From the NCBI GenBank assembly GCA_051006995.1, contig JBPCSQ010000037.1:1-64000 (forward strand): DNA of 64,000 nucleotides, read 5' to 3'. Position 1 is the first letter of the stretch. Every line of letters begins with the position of its first letter. Source of the stretch: JAIQGF01 sp051006995 (lineage in GTDB: Bacteria; Acidobacteriota; Terriglobia; Terriglobales; Acidobacteriaceae). Positions 18,901 through 27,471 of this stretch are shown piece by piece. Below the pieces are notes generated by a model, which worked only from the letters and a program-made list of their open reading frames with translations, did not search any database and was not told the DNA's origin. Both the position numbers and the translations under genes were made by a program.

Positions 18901-19344
18901 GACGTCAGCACCGGTTCCGATCTGAACCAGGACAAGGTCAGCGGCAACGACCGGCCGTTCTTTGCTCCGGGCGTGATGATGCATCGCAACCAGTTCCGCC
19001 AGCCAGGATTTAAGACCATTGACCTCCGCATCCAGAAGACGCAAAAGGTCGCGGAAGGCAAGGACATCGTGGCTTCGGTGGACCTGTTCAACCTCTTCAA
19101 CTGGATGAACCTGCAGTACGCCAGCAATACCGAGCTGAACTACTGCGGCACCTTCACCAGCTTCGGCGTCACCACCGGTTCTTCGGCGAGCGCCACCTGC
19201 GGCTTTGCGGCGCCCACCAACCCGGCCTTCATGAAGTTCCAGGACATGACGCTGCAAGGCATCCTGCATGGCAGCCCGTACCTGACCAACAGTGCCCCGG
19301 GTCCGGTCCGCCAGGTCCAGTTCGCGTTCAAGTTCGTCTTCTAG
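15934..19344 (+). CDS. TonB-dependent receptor, Oar-like with carboxypeptidase-regulatory-like domain
   Basis: 1136-aa outer-membrane receptor. After a signal peptide (to about residue 28) comes a CarboxypepD_reg-like beta domain (GQITGTVKDAAGALITGAAI, about 33-115), a plug domain (about 120-235, with SRY/AGYSAEFGRSTGGIM) and a long barrel of about 850 residues ending FAFKFVF, whose terminal Phe is the usual barrel-insertion signal. The start at MPKFNP is chosen because GGGGAGAGG lies just before it. Ligand unknown; in this phylum such receptors are often tied to glycans or peptides. It has its own promoter and terminator. Confidence 0.92.
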   Translation: MPKFNPTKLLVTFLLVACLLLAGNAMAQSQASTGQITGTVKDAAGALITGAAIKVTNVNTGYEQTATSTDAGLYTAQLLPPGHYKVVASHAGFADQTSELDVGVGRTLVINFSLPVGARKESITVTAEAIEVTRHDASSFINSTVVSSLPLNGGRFHDLAQLTPTVQFDPSRGGLDISGQRGINASVTVDGASYDNPFFGGMRGGERAGQTPTMPIDAVQEFQVVRAGYSAEFGRSTGGIMTAVTKSGSNAFHGDGFLYWRPQDLSGNTPFYDAVRSSLITPFGVVAAPNQLQWGGGVGGPIKKDKLFFYGAYTQQRVRQSRAILFTDIPTYTPNAALLENVPYNYYIGQQGPYSQTNDAKVFLGKGDWVISNNHRLSFKYNRSTNEAQNAATNGTAPNPVTANALSNNGTELDDTHTITGSLASFFHGLTNELRGEYSLEHRPRNGNQPFQPVVSSRAGTYGTISFFGQNLEKDWRLQFADAVTWQHGKHTVKFGGEYNHLNASQIFGFDQFGDFSVSTPSGTLASQLELMGANGTLPLSAYPNCPGANCPFSAAAGATLANRYDNTRTSYSHNIGNYLATMTGEMPALFFQDSWRVFPTFTLNFGLRWEGQKNPQPDASNAALTNLVKNQVWPLSAAGIVPAKEDPSYIPNAMNQFAPRFGFAWDVMGNGKTVVRGFSGIYYAASPLLLFAGPTNNFRAVPGDQRLFFPLTPKAGSLCATSITTYQQILCGTGGRINLNNFAPGSEPALTTADFQQIGASIGYPDLTLLTSPLMMDNNFKNPRSTQVGFGFEREVMRGWVVTADVDWIKTVHLERNTELNLPMPTGICPATQLTACLNATTGRPQYGLTLTNHTDPVSGLTVPGGVPRPIASLGSVQARTSNGKSLYRALTIGTRYNASKRVQLQMYYTRSEGLSDDDNERNAGGISYSDASTPLYYSREYYFSTQDRRQQFVASPVVTLPFGFEVATSLRFLSGVPLFSTSSSALLDVSTGSDLNQDKVSGNDRPFFAPGVMMHRNQFRQPGFKTIDLRIQKTQKVAEGKDIVASVDLFNLFNWMNLQYASNTELNYCGTFTSFGVTTGSSASATCGFAAPTNPAFMKFQDMTLQGILHGSPYLTNSAPGPVRQVQFAFKFVF

Positions 19345-19367
19345 ATCTCGAACGCAGAAACAACTCC

Positions 19368-19397
19368 AAGCCCGGCCGGCAACGGCCGGGCTTTTTT
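19368..19397 (+). terminator. Rho-independent terminator after the TonB-dependent receptor
   Basis: AAGCCCGGCCG, loop GCAA, CGGCCGGGCTT and a run of T, 24 bp past the stop codon. Confidence 0.88.
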
Positions 19398-19398
19398 G

Positions 19399-19425
19399 TG
19401 TGGCACACGCGCCCCCGCGTGTGCA
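19399..19425. repeat. GTGGCACACGCG hairpin repeat
   Basis: TGTGGCACACGCG, short loop, CGCGTGTG. Same family as 24134-24184, 30351-30377 and the coding copy at 32879-32903. Confidence 0.65.
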
Positions 19426-19504
19426 TGTGCAGCCACTGCCGCCTCCGCGGCATTTAGGGTTTGTTATTCTGGTAGCTTCCCATGCTCCGAAAATTTCGCC
19501 GGTT

Positions 19505-19535
19505 CCCCACACGAGCCGGTTTTGCTCGTGTGGGA
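19505..19535. repeat. Conserved-loop hairpin H9 with changed stem
   Basis: CCCACACGAGC, loop CGGTTTT, GCTCGTGTGGG: 11 perfect pairs. Read on the minus strand the loop is AAAACCG, as in H7 and H8, but the stem sequence differs. Confidence 0.75.
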
Positions 19536-19584
19536 ATCGCCAATCGGCAATCGCCAATCTCTTTGGTATTGTTAAGCCGTCCCC

Positions 19585-20841
19585 ATGCGTAAACTCCGTC
19601 TTTCCGTACTCATCTTTCTCCTTCTCCTTGCCCACGCGGCCCTCGCCGCCCAGATCCACGACCTCAAGCCGACCGTCATCCTCATTTCTATTGACGGCTT
19701 CCGCTACGACTATTTCGGCAAAGCGAAAACGCCCAACCTCGACCGCCTGATCGCCCGTGGCGTCCGCGCCCAGTACATGATTCCGTCGTTTCCCACCAAG
19801 ACCTTTCCTAACCACTACACCATTGCCACCGGGCTCTACCCCGCGCACAGCGGCATCGTCGGAAATAGCATGTGGGACGATCAGTTGCACGCCACCTTCA
19901 AGATGTCCGATCGCCAGCAGGTGCAGGACGCCCGCTGGTGGGGCGGGGAGCCGATCTGGGTAACGGTCGAAAAAGCGGGCCAGAAAACTGCCGCCTTTTA
20001 CTGGCCTGGCAGTGAGGCCGCCATCGAAGGCGTCCGTCCGACCTATTGGGAACCCTGGGACGAGAAACACCGCACCTCGCGCGAATACCGGGTGAGCAAA
20101 GTGCTTTCCTGGCTCGACCTGCCGCCGGCCGACCGGCCCACGTTTCTCACTCTTTACTTTGAGGACGTGGACGAGGCCGGCCACCACGAGGGACCGGATT
20201 CGCCGCAACTGGCCGAGGCGATGGAACGCGTGGACACCGCCATCGGCCTGCTGCTGCGCGGCCTCCAATCGCGCGGCATCCTGAACCAGGTCAACATCCT
20301 CGTCGTCTCTGATCACGGCATGGCCGCCTGCTCGCGCGACCGGCGCGTCTACCTCGACGACTACCTTGATCTCAGCAACGTCATCCAGGTGGATGGCTCG
20401 CCCGTGCTCGCCATCAAGGCGAAGGATGGCAACCATGCGGCGTTACTGGAAAAACTAAAACGCGTGCCGCACATGACCGCCTACACGCCCGATACCATTC
20501 CCGCGCGCCTCCACTTCAGCGGCAACCCGCGCATCACCCCGGTGATTGGCGTGGCCGATGTCGGCTGGACCATCACCTCCCACCAGTACGTGGCCAGGCA
20601 CCCCGACAAGAAGTACGGCGGCGATCACGGTTATGACAACGCCGCCCCCGAGATGCGCGCCATTTTCCTCGCTGCCGGCCCTGCTTTCCGCGCCCATCAA
20701 GTCCTGCCGCCGTTTCCCAACGTCGATGTCTATTCACTTCTCGCCTACCTGCTCCACGTCTCACCCGCAAAGAACGACGGCGACATGAAAGTCTTCCAAT
20801 CCGTCCTCCGCCACGCCAAAGCCGCAGCCCCCGCGCGATAA
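19585..20841 (+). CDS. Exported NPP-type nucleotide pyrophosphatase/phosphodiesterase
   Basis: 418-aa exported enzyme of the alkaline phosphatase superfamily. Signal peptide residues 1-21; first metal Asp in VILISIDGFRYDY; Thr nucleophile in SFPTKTFPNHYTIATG, the signature shared with eukaryotic ENPPs; later metal ligands in EDVDEAGHHEGPDS, VVSDHGMA and GGDHGYDN. It probably hydrolyses phosphodiester or pyrophosphate bonds of nucleotides in the periplasm. It contrasts with the PafA-like monoesterase at 5218. It follows the receptor terminator and is separately transcribed. Confidence 0.92.
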   Translation: MRKLRLSVLIFLLLLAHAALAAQIHDLKPTVILISIDGFRYDYFGKAKTPNLDRLIARGVRAQYMIPSFPTKTFPNHYTIATGLYPAHSGIVGNSMWDDQLHATFKMSDRQQVQDARWWGGEPIWVTVEKAGQKTAAFYWPGSEAAIEGVRPTYWEPWDEKHRTSREYRVSKVLSWLDLPPADRPTFLTLYFEDVDEAGHHEGPDSPQLAEAMERVDTAIGLLLRGLQSRGILNQVNILVVSDHGMAACSRDRRVYLDDYLDLSNVIQVDGSPVLAIKAKDGNHAALLEKLKRVPHMTAYTPDTIPARLHFSGNPRITPVIGVADVGWTITSHQYVARHPDKKYGGDHGYDNAAPEMRAIFLAAGPAFRAHQVLPPFPNVDVYSLLAYLLHVSPAKNDGDMKVFQSVLRHAKAAAPAR

Positions 20842-20867
20842 GTTGCAGCGCACTATTGATAAATGGC

Positions 20868-20909
20868 TGTCATCCTGAGCGAGGGCGCAGGCCCGAGTCG
20901 AAGGACCCC
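20868..20909. repeat. Frame-hairpin repeat (TGTCATCCTGAGC type)
   Basis: TGTCATCCTGAGCGA, inner GGGC-GCAG-GCCC, GAGTCGAAGGACCCC. It sits 95 bp before the start chosen for the second receptor. Confidence 0.8.
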
Positions 20910-21003
20910 GCATTGGCTCGCACTCACCATGCCGCCGAAAGGCATTTCAGCCGGGCGAGGCCCGCGCTTGCGCTGCCACGCCCCTCCATGCGACAACAGA
21001 CCA

Positions 21004-23406
21004 GTGAAGTACCTCTCCCTCCTCCTGCTCGCCCTTCCCCTCCTCGCGCAAAACCCCTCTCTGCAACTCACGATTACCGATGAAAACGGCATTGCCGTTG
21101 GCGGGGCCATTGCCGCCATGCAAGGCCCCGTCGCTTTGCGCTGCGAGTCCGATTACGCTGGACGTTGCCGCTTCACCGCTCCTCCGGGCGCCTATCGCCT
21201 CACCGTCAACAAAAATGGCTTTTACGCGCTCAACACCCAGGTCCGCCTGCCGGACACCAACCGCCTCGATGTCACCCTCCTCCACACCCAGGAAGTTCAC
21301 GAGAGCGTCAACGTGGTCGCTTCCGCGCCCGAAATTGATCCTGCCGAGACGGCCAACACGCAGACTTTCGGCAGCCGCGAAATCATCAATGTGCCCTACC
21401 CCACCACCCGCGACATCCGCGAGGCTCTGCCCTATATCCCCGGCATCGTGCGCGATGGCCTTGGCCAGGTCCACGTCGCTGGCGCTTCTACCTACCAGAC
21501 GTTCGACGCCTTCGACGGCTTCAACATCACCAACCCCGCCACGGGCAACCTCGACCTGCGCTTCAGTCCCGACGCCGTCCGCTCCGTGGACGTCCAGACC
21601 AGCCGCTACTCCGCCGAGTTCGGTCCCGCCACCGGCGGCCTGCTCGCCTTCACCACCGGCATGGGCAACGACATCTTCCACATCGCAGCCACGAATTTCA
21701 TTCCCTCGGTCCAGAACAAGAAGGGAATCGGCCTCGATAAGTGGACCCCGCGCGTCACCATCACCGGCCCCATCAAGAAAGGGAAGGCCTGGTTCCTGAT
21801 CGCGCCCGAAGGCGAGTACGACACCAACGTCATCAAAGAGCTTCCCGACGGCGCCGATCGCAGCCCCATGTGGCGCGTTAGCAATCTCGCCAAGGCGCAG
21901 GTGAACCTAAGCTCCTCCAACATTCTGAGCGCCACATTTCTGGTGAACTACCTTCACTGGGATTACGCCGGGCTCTCGCCCCAGACGCCGCTCTCCACCA
22001 CCATCACCCAGCGCCAGACCACCTATTTCGGCAGCCTGCGCGACCAGCACACTTTCTCCAACGGCCTGATTCTCGAAACCGGATTCGCCATCAACGAATA
22101 TCGCGACACTGATCTCCCGCTCGGCACGCTGCCCTACGTCATCACGCGCACCGCCACCAGCGGCAATTTTTTTGAGAGCACTCGCGGCTCCACCCGCCGC
22201 ATTCAGGGCCTCACCAACCTCTACCTTCCGCCGCAACACTTCGCCGGCCGCCACGATTTCAAGATCGGCATGGATCTCGAGCGCCTCGACCAGGACCTCA
22301 ACATCAGCCGCAGCCCCATTTCCATCCTGCGCGCCGACAACGCACTCTTTAGCCGGATCACTTTCACCGGCCCTGCTTTGGTCGGCCAGAGCAACGTCCA
22401 ACTGGGCGCCTACGCCCAGGACCGCTGGTCGCCCACGCCGCGTCTGCTCATCGAGACCGGCGTGCGCTTCGACCGCGACCACATCACCCCGCACACCGCC
22501 GTCTCGCCGCGTGTCGCCGCCACCTACATGCTCGACGACAACACCAAGTTCACCGCCGGTATCGGACTCTTCCACGACCTCACGCTGCTGGACTTCACCT
22601 CGCGTACGCTCTTCGGCCCCCGCCTCCAGACCATCTTCGCCGCCGACGGTGTCACCCCCACCGGTCCGCCGCTGCCCACCAGCTTCACCGTCGACCGCGC
22701 CTCGCTGCTCAACCCGCGCTTCCTGAACTGGAGCATCGGTGTCCAGCGCCGCCTTCCCGGGACAGTCATTTTCACGGCGGAGTATCTGCGCAAGCGCGGT
22801 GCCAATGAATTCACGTTTATCAACGCCTCCACTACCCCTTTTATCGGCGACTACCGCCTCGTCACCACTCGCCAGGACCACTACGACGCTCTCCAGTTCA
22901 CCGCCCGCCGCGTCTTCCACAACGATCACGAAATCATGCTCGCCTACACCCGCTCGCGCGCCGTCTCCAACGCCGTGCTCGGCTTCAGCATTGATAACCC
23001 CATCTTCAGCCAGCAGGGCCCCGGCCCGCTTCCCTGGGACGCCCCCAACCAGCTCGTTTCCTGGGGCTATCTGCCCATTCCGCACTTCAAAAAATGGGAC
23101 ATCGCTCTCTCCAGCATCTGGCGCAGCGGCTTTGCCTGGAGCGCGGTCAATCAGGACCAGCAGATCGTCGGCGCACCCGACTCCCACCGCTTCCCCGATT
23201 TCTTCACCCTCAACCTGTTTCTCGAGCGCCGCTTCTCCTTCCGCGGCTACAACCTCGCTCTGCGCGGCGGCTTCGAGGACATCACCGATCGTCCCAATCC
23301 CGCCGCCGTTTACAACAATGTGGATTCGCCCCTCTTCGGCCAGTTCGCATTGACCGACCATCGCGCCTTCACCGCCCGCATCCGTTTCCTCGGAAGAAAG
23401 AAGTAA
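21004..23406 (+). CDS. TonB-dependent receptor with carboxypeptidase-regulatory-like N-terminus
   Basis: 800 aa from a GTG that begins a signal peptide (VKYLSLLLLALPLLAQ). A beta-sandwich regulatory domain (about 20-100) precedes a plug domain with VRSVDVQTSRYSAEFGPATGG and a barrel. It is shorter than the first receptor. The C-terminus ARIRFLGRKK is basic and lacks a terminal aromatic residue, unusual for a barrel. No clear Shine-Dalgarno is visible, and the frame upstream of the GTG is repeat sequence, so the start is uncertain. Confidence 0.82.
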   Translation: MKYLSLLLLALPLLAQNPSLQLTITDENGIAVGGAIAAMQGPVALRCESDYAGRCRFTAPPGAYRLTVNKNGFYALNTQVRLPDTNRLDVTLLHTQEVHESVNVVASAPEIDPAETANTQTFGSREIINVPYPTTRDIREALPYIPGIVRDGLGQVHVAGASTYQTFDAFDGFNITNPATGNLDLRFSPDAVRSVDVQTSRYSAEFGPATGGLLAFTTGMGNDIFHIAATNFIPSVQNKKGIGLDKWTPRVTITGPIKKGKAWFLIAPEGEYDTNVIKELPDGADRSPMWRVSNLAKAQVNLSSSNILSATFLVNYLHWDYAGLSPQTPLSTTITQRQTTYFGSLRDQHTFSNGLILETGFAINEYRDTDLPLGTLPYVITRTATSGNFFESTRGSTRRIQGLTNLYLPPQHFAGRHDFKIGMDLERLDQDLNISRSPISILRADNALFSRITFTGPALVGQSNVQLGAYAQDRWSPTPRLLIETGVRFDRDHITPHTAVSPRVAATYMLDDNTKFTAGIGLFHDLTLLDFTSRTLFGPRLQTIFAADGVTPTGPPLPTSFTVDRASLLNPRFLNWSIGVQRRLPGTVIFTAEYLRKRGANEFTFINASTTPFIGDYRLVTTRQDHYDALQFTARRVFHNDHEIMLAYTRSRAVSNAVLGFSIDNPIFSQQGPGPLPWDAPNQLVSWGYLPIPHFKKWDIALSSIWRSGFAWSAVNQDQQIVGAPDSHRFPDFFTLNLFLERRFSFRGYNLALRGGFEDITDRPNPAAVYNNVDSPLFGQFALTDHRAFTARIRFLGRKK

Positions 23407-23499
23407 GTCCTCCGCGCCCTCGGCGGTTTGGGCTTACTCAAAACTTTTTTACATCCCCCATACGCCCCGGGCATCTCAACCACCGTTGGAGGAATAACT

Positions 23500-24132
23500 A
23501 TGGCAAACGTCGCCGAGAAGGCCGCTGGTCTCGAACTCCCCGCGCTGCCTTATGATTTCGCCGCGCTCGAACCCTACATCGACGCGCAGACCATGCAGAT
23601 TCATCACGACAAGCACCACGGCGCCTACGTCACCAATCTCAACGCCGCGCTCGACAAGCATCCCGAGCTGAAATCCAAGTCCGCGGAAGACATTCTTCGC
23701 AGCCTCAATTCTGTTCCCGAGGACATCCGCACCGCCGTGCGCAACAACGGCGGCGGTCACGCCAATCACTCCATGTTCTGGAAGATCATGAAGCACGACG
23801 GCGGCGGCAACCCCACCGGCGAGATCGCCACCGTCATCGGCAACCTCGGCGGCTTCGATTCGTTTAAGGAGAAGTTCAACGACAACGGCGCCAAGCGCTT
23901 TGGCAGCGGCTGGACGTGGCTGGTCCGCACCAAATCCGGGCAGTACGAGCTGCTCAGCACCGCCAATCAGGACAGCCCTTACCTCGACGGCAATTTCCCC
24001 GTCATGGGCAACGACGTCTGGGAGCACGCCTACTATCTCAAATACCAGAACCGCCGTCCCGACTACCTCAAGGCCTGGTGGAACGTTGTCAATTGGGACG
24101 AAATCAACCGCCGCCTGAAGGAAGGGAAATAG
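23500..24132 (+). CDS. Superoxide dismutase, Fe/Mn family (Mn-like or cambialistic)
   Basis: 210-aa enzyme dismutating superoxide. Metal ligands are visible in IHHDKHHGAYV (His), GGGHANHSMFW (His) and NDVWEHAYYLKYQNRRPDYL (Asp and His). GSGWTWLV, and the Gln in ANQDSP rather than a Gln beside the second His, point to the Mn-type active site. No signal peptide, so cytoplasmic. TTGGAGGA lies about 8 bases before the ATG. It is monocistronic with a bidirectional terminator downstream. Confidence 0.95.
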   Translation: MANVAEKAAGLELPALPYDFAALEPYIDAQTMQIHHDKHHGAYVTNLNAALDKHPELKSKSAEDILRSLNSVPEDIRTAVRNNGGGHANHSMFWKIMKHDGGGNPTGEIATVIGNLGGFDSFKEKFNDNGAKRFGSGWTWLVRTKSGQYELLSTANQDSPYLDGNFPVMGNDVWEHAYYLKYQNRRPDYLKAWWNVVNWDEINRRLKEGK

Positions 24133-24133
24133 C

Positions 24134-24260
24134 GTGTGGCACACGGCCTGCCCTGAGCTCGCCGAAGGGCGCCCTCGCGTGTGCGGTGGGAGCGCCCAGC
24201 TTTAGCTGGGCGACAAACGATGCGCAAAATCGCGGGGCTTTAGCCCCGGCCGAAACCTGA
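24134..24260. repeat. Nested hairpin repeats after sod
   Basis: A GTGGCACACG ... CGCGTGTG hairpin whose loop contains a second repeat, CCTGCCCTGAGC ... GAAGGGCG. Two more small hairpins follow: GCCCAGC-TTTA-GCTGGGC and GGGGC-TTTA-GCCCC. Confidence 0.65.
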
Positions 24261-24281
24261 AACTGATTTATATGTGGGGAC

Positions 24282-24314
24282 GAAAAAGCCCGGCGCTCAT
24301 TGCCGGGCTTTTTC
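24282..24314. terminator. Bidirectional terminator between sod and the M16 peptidase
   Basis: GAAAAAGCCCGGC, 7-base loop, GCCGGGCTTTTTC: 13 pairs with A and T tracts on the two sides, serving both convergent genes. Confidence 0.88.
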
Positions 24315-24319
24315 ACTGG

Positions 24320-27157
24320 TCACTGGCCGCTGGGGATCGTTTTTCCTTCCACGTCCCGCGCTTCCGTCGGCCCCAGATCCAACGCCTTTAGGCCCGGCTC
24401 GATCTTCGCCCGGTCGCCGGCCACCACGATCACCATTTTGTCCGGGGTCAGGTACTTCTGCGCCACTCGTTCCACGTCGGCCGCCTTCACTGCCTCGATT
24501 TTTGCCGGCAGCGTCACGTAATAATTCAGCGGCAGATCATAGACGAACAAGTTGCTCATCGTTCCCGCCGTTTGCTGCGCCGTTTCGAAGATCGCCGTCA
24601 GGCCGCGGATGTAACTCTCCTGCGCCATGCTCAGCTCTCCCGCCGTTGGCGTGCTCGTCCGCATTTTGTCGAGCTCTTTGAAGACCTCCTTCACCGCCGG
24701 CGCGGTCACGTCCGTGCGGATCATCCCGCCCACAAAGAACGGCCCCCGCCCGCGCCGGAACTGGAACGCCGACCCCGCGCCGTAGGTGTAGCCGTGCTCC
24801 TCGCGCAGGTTCAGGTTGATGCGTGACGAGAACAGCCCGCCCAGGATGTCGTTCATCAGTTGCACCGGCACGAAGTCCGGGTTCTTGCGTTCCAGCCCGA
24901 CTTGCCCGATGCGCAGCGCGCTTTGCGGCGACTGCGGCTTGTCCACGATCACGATCCGCCGCGTTGTTGTGCTCGACACCACGGGCGGCCCGCTCTTGGT
25001 CGCCCCTCCCGTCCATCCGCCGAAATACTTCTGCGCCAGCGCCTTCAATTGTGATTGCGTGAAGTCCCCGGCCACCACCAGCGCGGCGTTTTTCGGTCCA
25101 TAGCCCGACTTGTAGAACTGTTCCATGTCGGCGCGCGTCGTCGCCTTCGTAGACGTCTCCGTGCCCGTTTCCATGTATCCGTACGGACTCTTCTCTCCGT
25201 ACACCTCGTGATAAAACGCTTTCGTCGCCACCGTGCGCGGGTTGTCCTTCTCCTGGATCAGCTCCGTCAGGCGCAGCTTCCGCAGCCGCTCGATTTCTTC
25301 CTCGCGGAACGCCGGATGTTCGCTCACGTCCGCCAGCAGGTCGAATAGCGCGTCCGCTCTCCACGTCAGTCCCGACGCCGAGATCGAAGAGGAATCGGCG
25401 GTGGAAGTTGTGCTGATCGCTCCTCCCGTCAGCGCGATGTCGTCGGCCAGCTTCAGCGCCGGACGCTTTTCCGTGCCTTCGCTCAGCATCGCCGCAGTGA
25501 ACGACGCCAATCCCGGCTTCTCCGCAGGATTCGCCTCGCTTCCTCGCAGCACCGCCACCCGGGCGGTCATGACCGGCAGCTTGTGATCTTCCACCAGCAG
25601 CACGGTCAGCCCGTTCGCCAGCTTGAACTCTTCCGGCGCCGGTAAATGCGGCGCCTTCGCCGCGCTCGGCTTCGGCGGCGTTTCCCGCCACTGGTCGTTG
25701 CCCGGTCCTCCGGCCACTTTCTCCTCCAGCTTCGGCTCCGGACGCTTCGCCACATCCTGCACCACTTTCGCTCCCGGAACCCCATACACCACCGCCCGCG
25801 AGTTCGTCGTCAACGTGTCCGCCAACGCCTTCACCGACGCGGTCGTCGCGTTCTCGTAGCGGGCCAGGTCTTTCGGCAGATATCCCGGATCGCCAGTGTA
25901 GTGGTTGTACAGGTCGAGCATGTCGGCCACGCCGCCAAACCCGCCCAGCCGCTGCAGCCCTTCAATTTTCTTGGTCAGGATCGTGTTCCGCGCCCGCTCC
26001 AGCTCTTCGCTCGTGATGCCGTTCTTCTGCACGTCGGCCAGCTCTTCGTCAATTGCCTTCTCCAGCTCCTCCGGCTTGACGTTCGGTTTCGCCGTAGCCG
26101 TGATCTCGAACATCGACCCCAGCATCGCCGACTGTTGGTCCACGCTCACGTCCTGCGCGATCTGCTTCTCGTACACCAGCTTCTTATACAGCCGGCTCGA
26201 CTTCCCGCCGCCCAGCGCCCGCGCCAGCAGGTCCGCATCGGCGTCACCAGGTTTGAAATAGGACGGCGTGATCCACGCCATGTACACCCGCGGCAGTTGC
26301 ACCTTGTCGGTAATCGTTGCCCGCCGTTCCGAGGTGATCTTCGGCGTCACCACGTCAATCTTCGGCACCGGCGGCCCTGCCGGGACCGGTTCAAAATACT
26401 TCTCTAAGAGCGCCTTGATCGTCTTCGGGTCGAAGTCTCCGACAACCGCGATGCTGGCATTGTTCGGCCGGTAATACTCCTTCCAGAAGTCGCGGATGTC
26501 GGCCAGGTCGGCGGCTTCGATGTCCGCGTGCGACCCGATCACGTACCCATAATAAGGATGGTTCTTGGGAAACAGCTCGTGGACCAGCCCTTCTTCCACC
26601 AGCGCGTACGGCTGGCCTTCCACGCTCTGCCGCCGCTCGTTGCGCACCACGTCACGCTGGTTCGCCAGGTTGCGCCCGTTGATGTTGTCCAGCAGCCAGC
26701 CCATGCGGTCGCTCTCCAGCCACAGCGCCAGTTCCAGTTGGTTCGCCGGCACCGTCTCGAAGTAGTTGGTGCGGTCGAATTCGGTCGTGCCGTTGATGTC
26801 GGTCGCGCCCGCCGCCTCCAGCATCTGGAAATGCTGGTTGGCCTTCACATGCTTCGAGCCCTGGAACATCATGTGCTCGAACAGGTGCGCGAACCCGGTC
26901 CGCCCCGGCCGCTCGTTCGCCGGCCCCACGTGGTACCACAGGTCCACGGCCACCATCGGCAGCCGGTGATCTTCGCTCAGGATCACCTGTAGCCCGTTCT
27001 TCAGCTTGTAGGTTTCATACTTGATCGTGGGAAATTTCTGCGGGTGCCCCGTTCCGGCCTGATTTTGGCCGGGGCGGGGGTTTGCCTGACCCCAACCCGC
27101 GCTTGCCAAAGCCACCACCAACGCTAGAACGAACCACGCCCGGCTAGCCTGCTTCAT
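24320..27157 (-). CDS. Exported M16 (insulinase/PqqL-like) zinc peptidase, two-domain
   Basis: 945-aa periplasmic protease. Start ATG follows AAGGAGAT; signal peptide residues 1-23. The first M16 domain has the inverted zinc motif HLFEH in GRTGFAHLFEHMMFQG, with the distal Glu expected about 75 residues later. The second half (ANGLTVLLVEDHKLPVMT) is an M16 domain without the zinc motif, as usual in this clamshell family. It degrades small peptides. Residues about 25-39, just after signal cleavage, are encoded by palindromic element H2. Confidence 0.92.
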   Translation of the reverse strand: MKQASRAWFVLALVVALASAGWGQANPRPGQNQAGTGHPQKFPTIKYETYKLKNGLQVILSEDHRLPMVAVDLWYHVGPANERPGRTGFAHLFEHMMFQGSKHVKANQHFQMLEAAGATDINGTTEFDRTNYFETVPANQLELALWLESDRMGWLLDNINGRNLANQRDVVRNERRQSVEGQPYALVEEGLVHELFPKNHPYYGYVIGSHADIEAADLADIRDFWKEYYRPNNASIAVVGDFDPKTIKALLEKYFEPVPAGPPVPKIDVVTPKITSERRATITDKVQLPRVYMAWITPSYFKPGDADADLLARALGGGKSSRLYKKLVYEKQIAQDVSVDQQSAMLGSMFEITATAKPNVKPEELEKAIDEELADVQKNGITSEELERARNTILTKKIEGLQRLGGFGGVADMLDLYNHYTGDPGYLPKDLARYENATTASVKALADTLTTNSRAVVYGVPGAKVVQDVAKRPEPKLEEKVAGGPGNDQWRETPPKPSAAKAPHLPAPEEFKLANGLTVLLVEDHKLPVMTARVAVLRGSEANPAEKPGLASFTAAMLSEGTEKRPALKLADDIALTGGAISTTSTADSSSISASGLTWRADALFDLLADVSEHPAFREEEIERLRKLRLTELIQEKDNPRTVATKAFYHEVYGEKSPYGYMETGTETSTKATTRADMEQFYKSGYGPKNAALVVAGDFTQSQLKALAQKYFGGWTGGATKSGPPVVSSTTTRRIVIVDKPQSPQSALRIGQVGLERKNPDFVPVQLMNDILGGLFSSRINLNLREEHGYTYGAGSAFQFRRGRGPFFVGGMIRTDVTAPAVKEVFKELDKMRTSTPTAGELSMAQESYIRGLTAIFETAQQTAGTMSNLFVYDLPLNYYVTLPAKIEAVKAADVERVAQKYLTPDKMVIVVAGDRAKIEPGLKALDLGPTEARDVEGKTIPSGQ
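27041..27083 (-). repeat. Palindromic hairpin element inside a coding region (copy H2)
   Basis: In gene sense AACCCCCGCCCCGGCC, AAAATC loop, AGGCCGGAACGGGGCACCC, read as NPRPGQNQAGTGHP right after the signal peptide of the M16 peptidase. Confidence 0.8.
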
Positions 27158-27471
27158 AAAGATCTCCTTTGATTGCACCAGGATCTTCGAGCTGGAGGAC
27201 CGGCAATATACTACCGCCCTCCCGACGCACACTCCTGCCGCCATGCTCCGATACGCTGCTTAGACTGTCGGAGTTCCATTTCGTTACCAGCCGGGCGGTA
27301 GTCCTGATCTCACACGAAAGCTAAATGCCTGTCATCCTGAGCGAGGCGGCGCAGCCGCCGAGTCGAAGGACCCCGGGTTCGCCCGCGCCCGCGCCAATGT
27401 CGAAGGCACTTCTACCCGGAATCGCAGGCACGCCTTCGTGCTTCCTCCGTGCCTTCGTGTGAACTACACAA
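27158..27471. other. Intergenic region with a frame-hairpin repeat
   Basis: 314 bp between the amidohydrolase stop and the M16 start. It holds the repeat at 27330-27374 and no gene that I can support. Confidence 0.6.
27330..27374. repeat. Frame-hairpin repeat (TGTCATCCTGAGC type)
   Basis: TGTCATCCTGAGCGA, inner GGCGGC-GCA-GCCGCC, GAGTCGAAGGACCCC. The inner stem differs from the copy at 20868 on both sides together. Confidence 0.8.
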
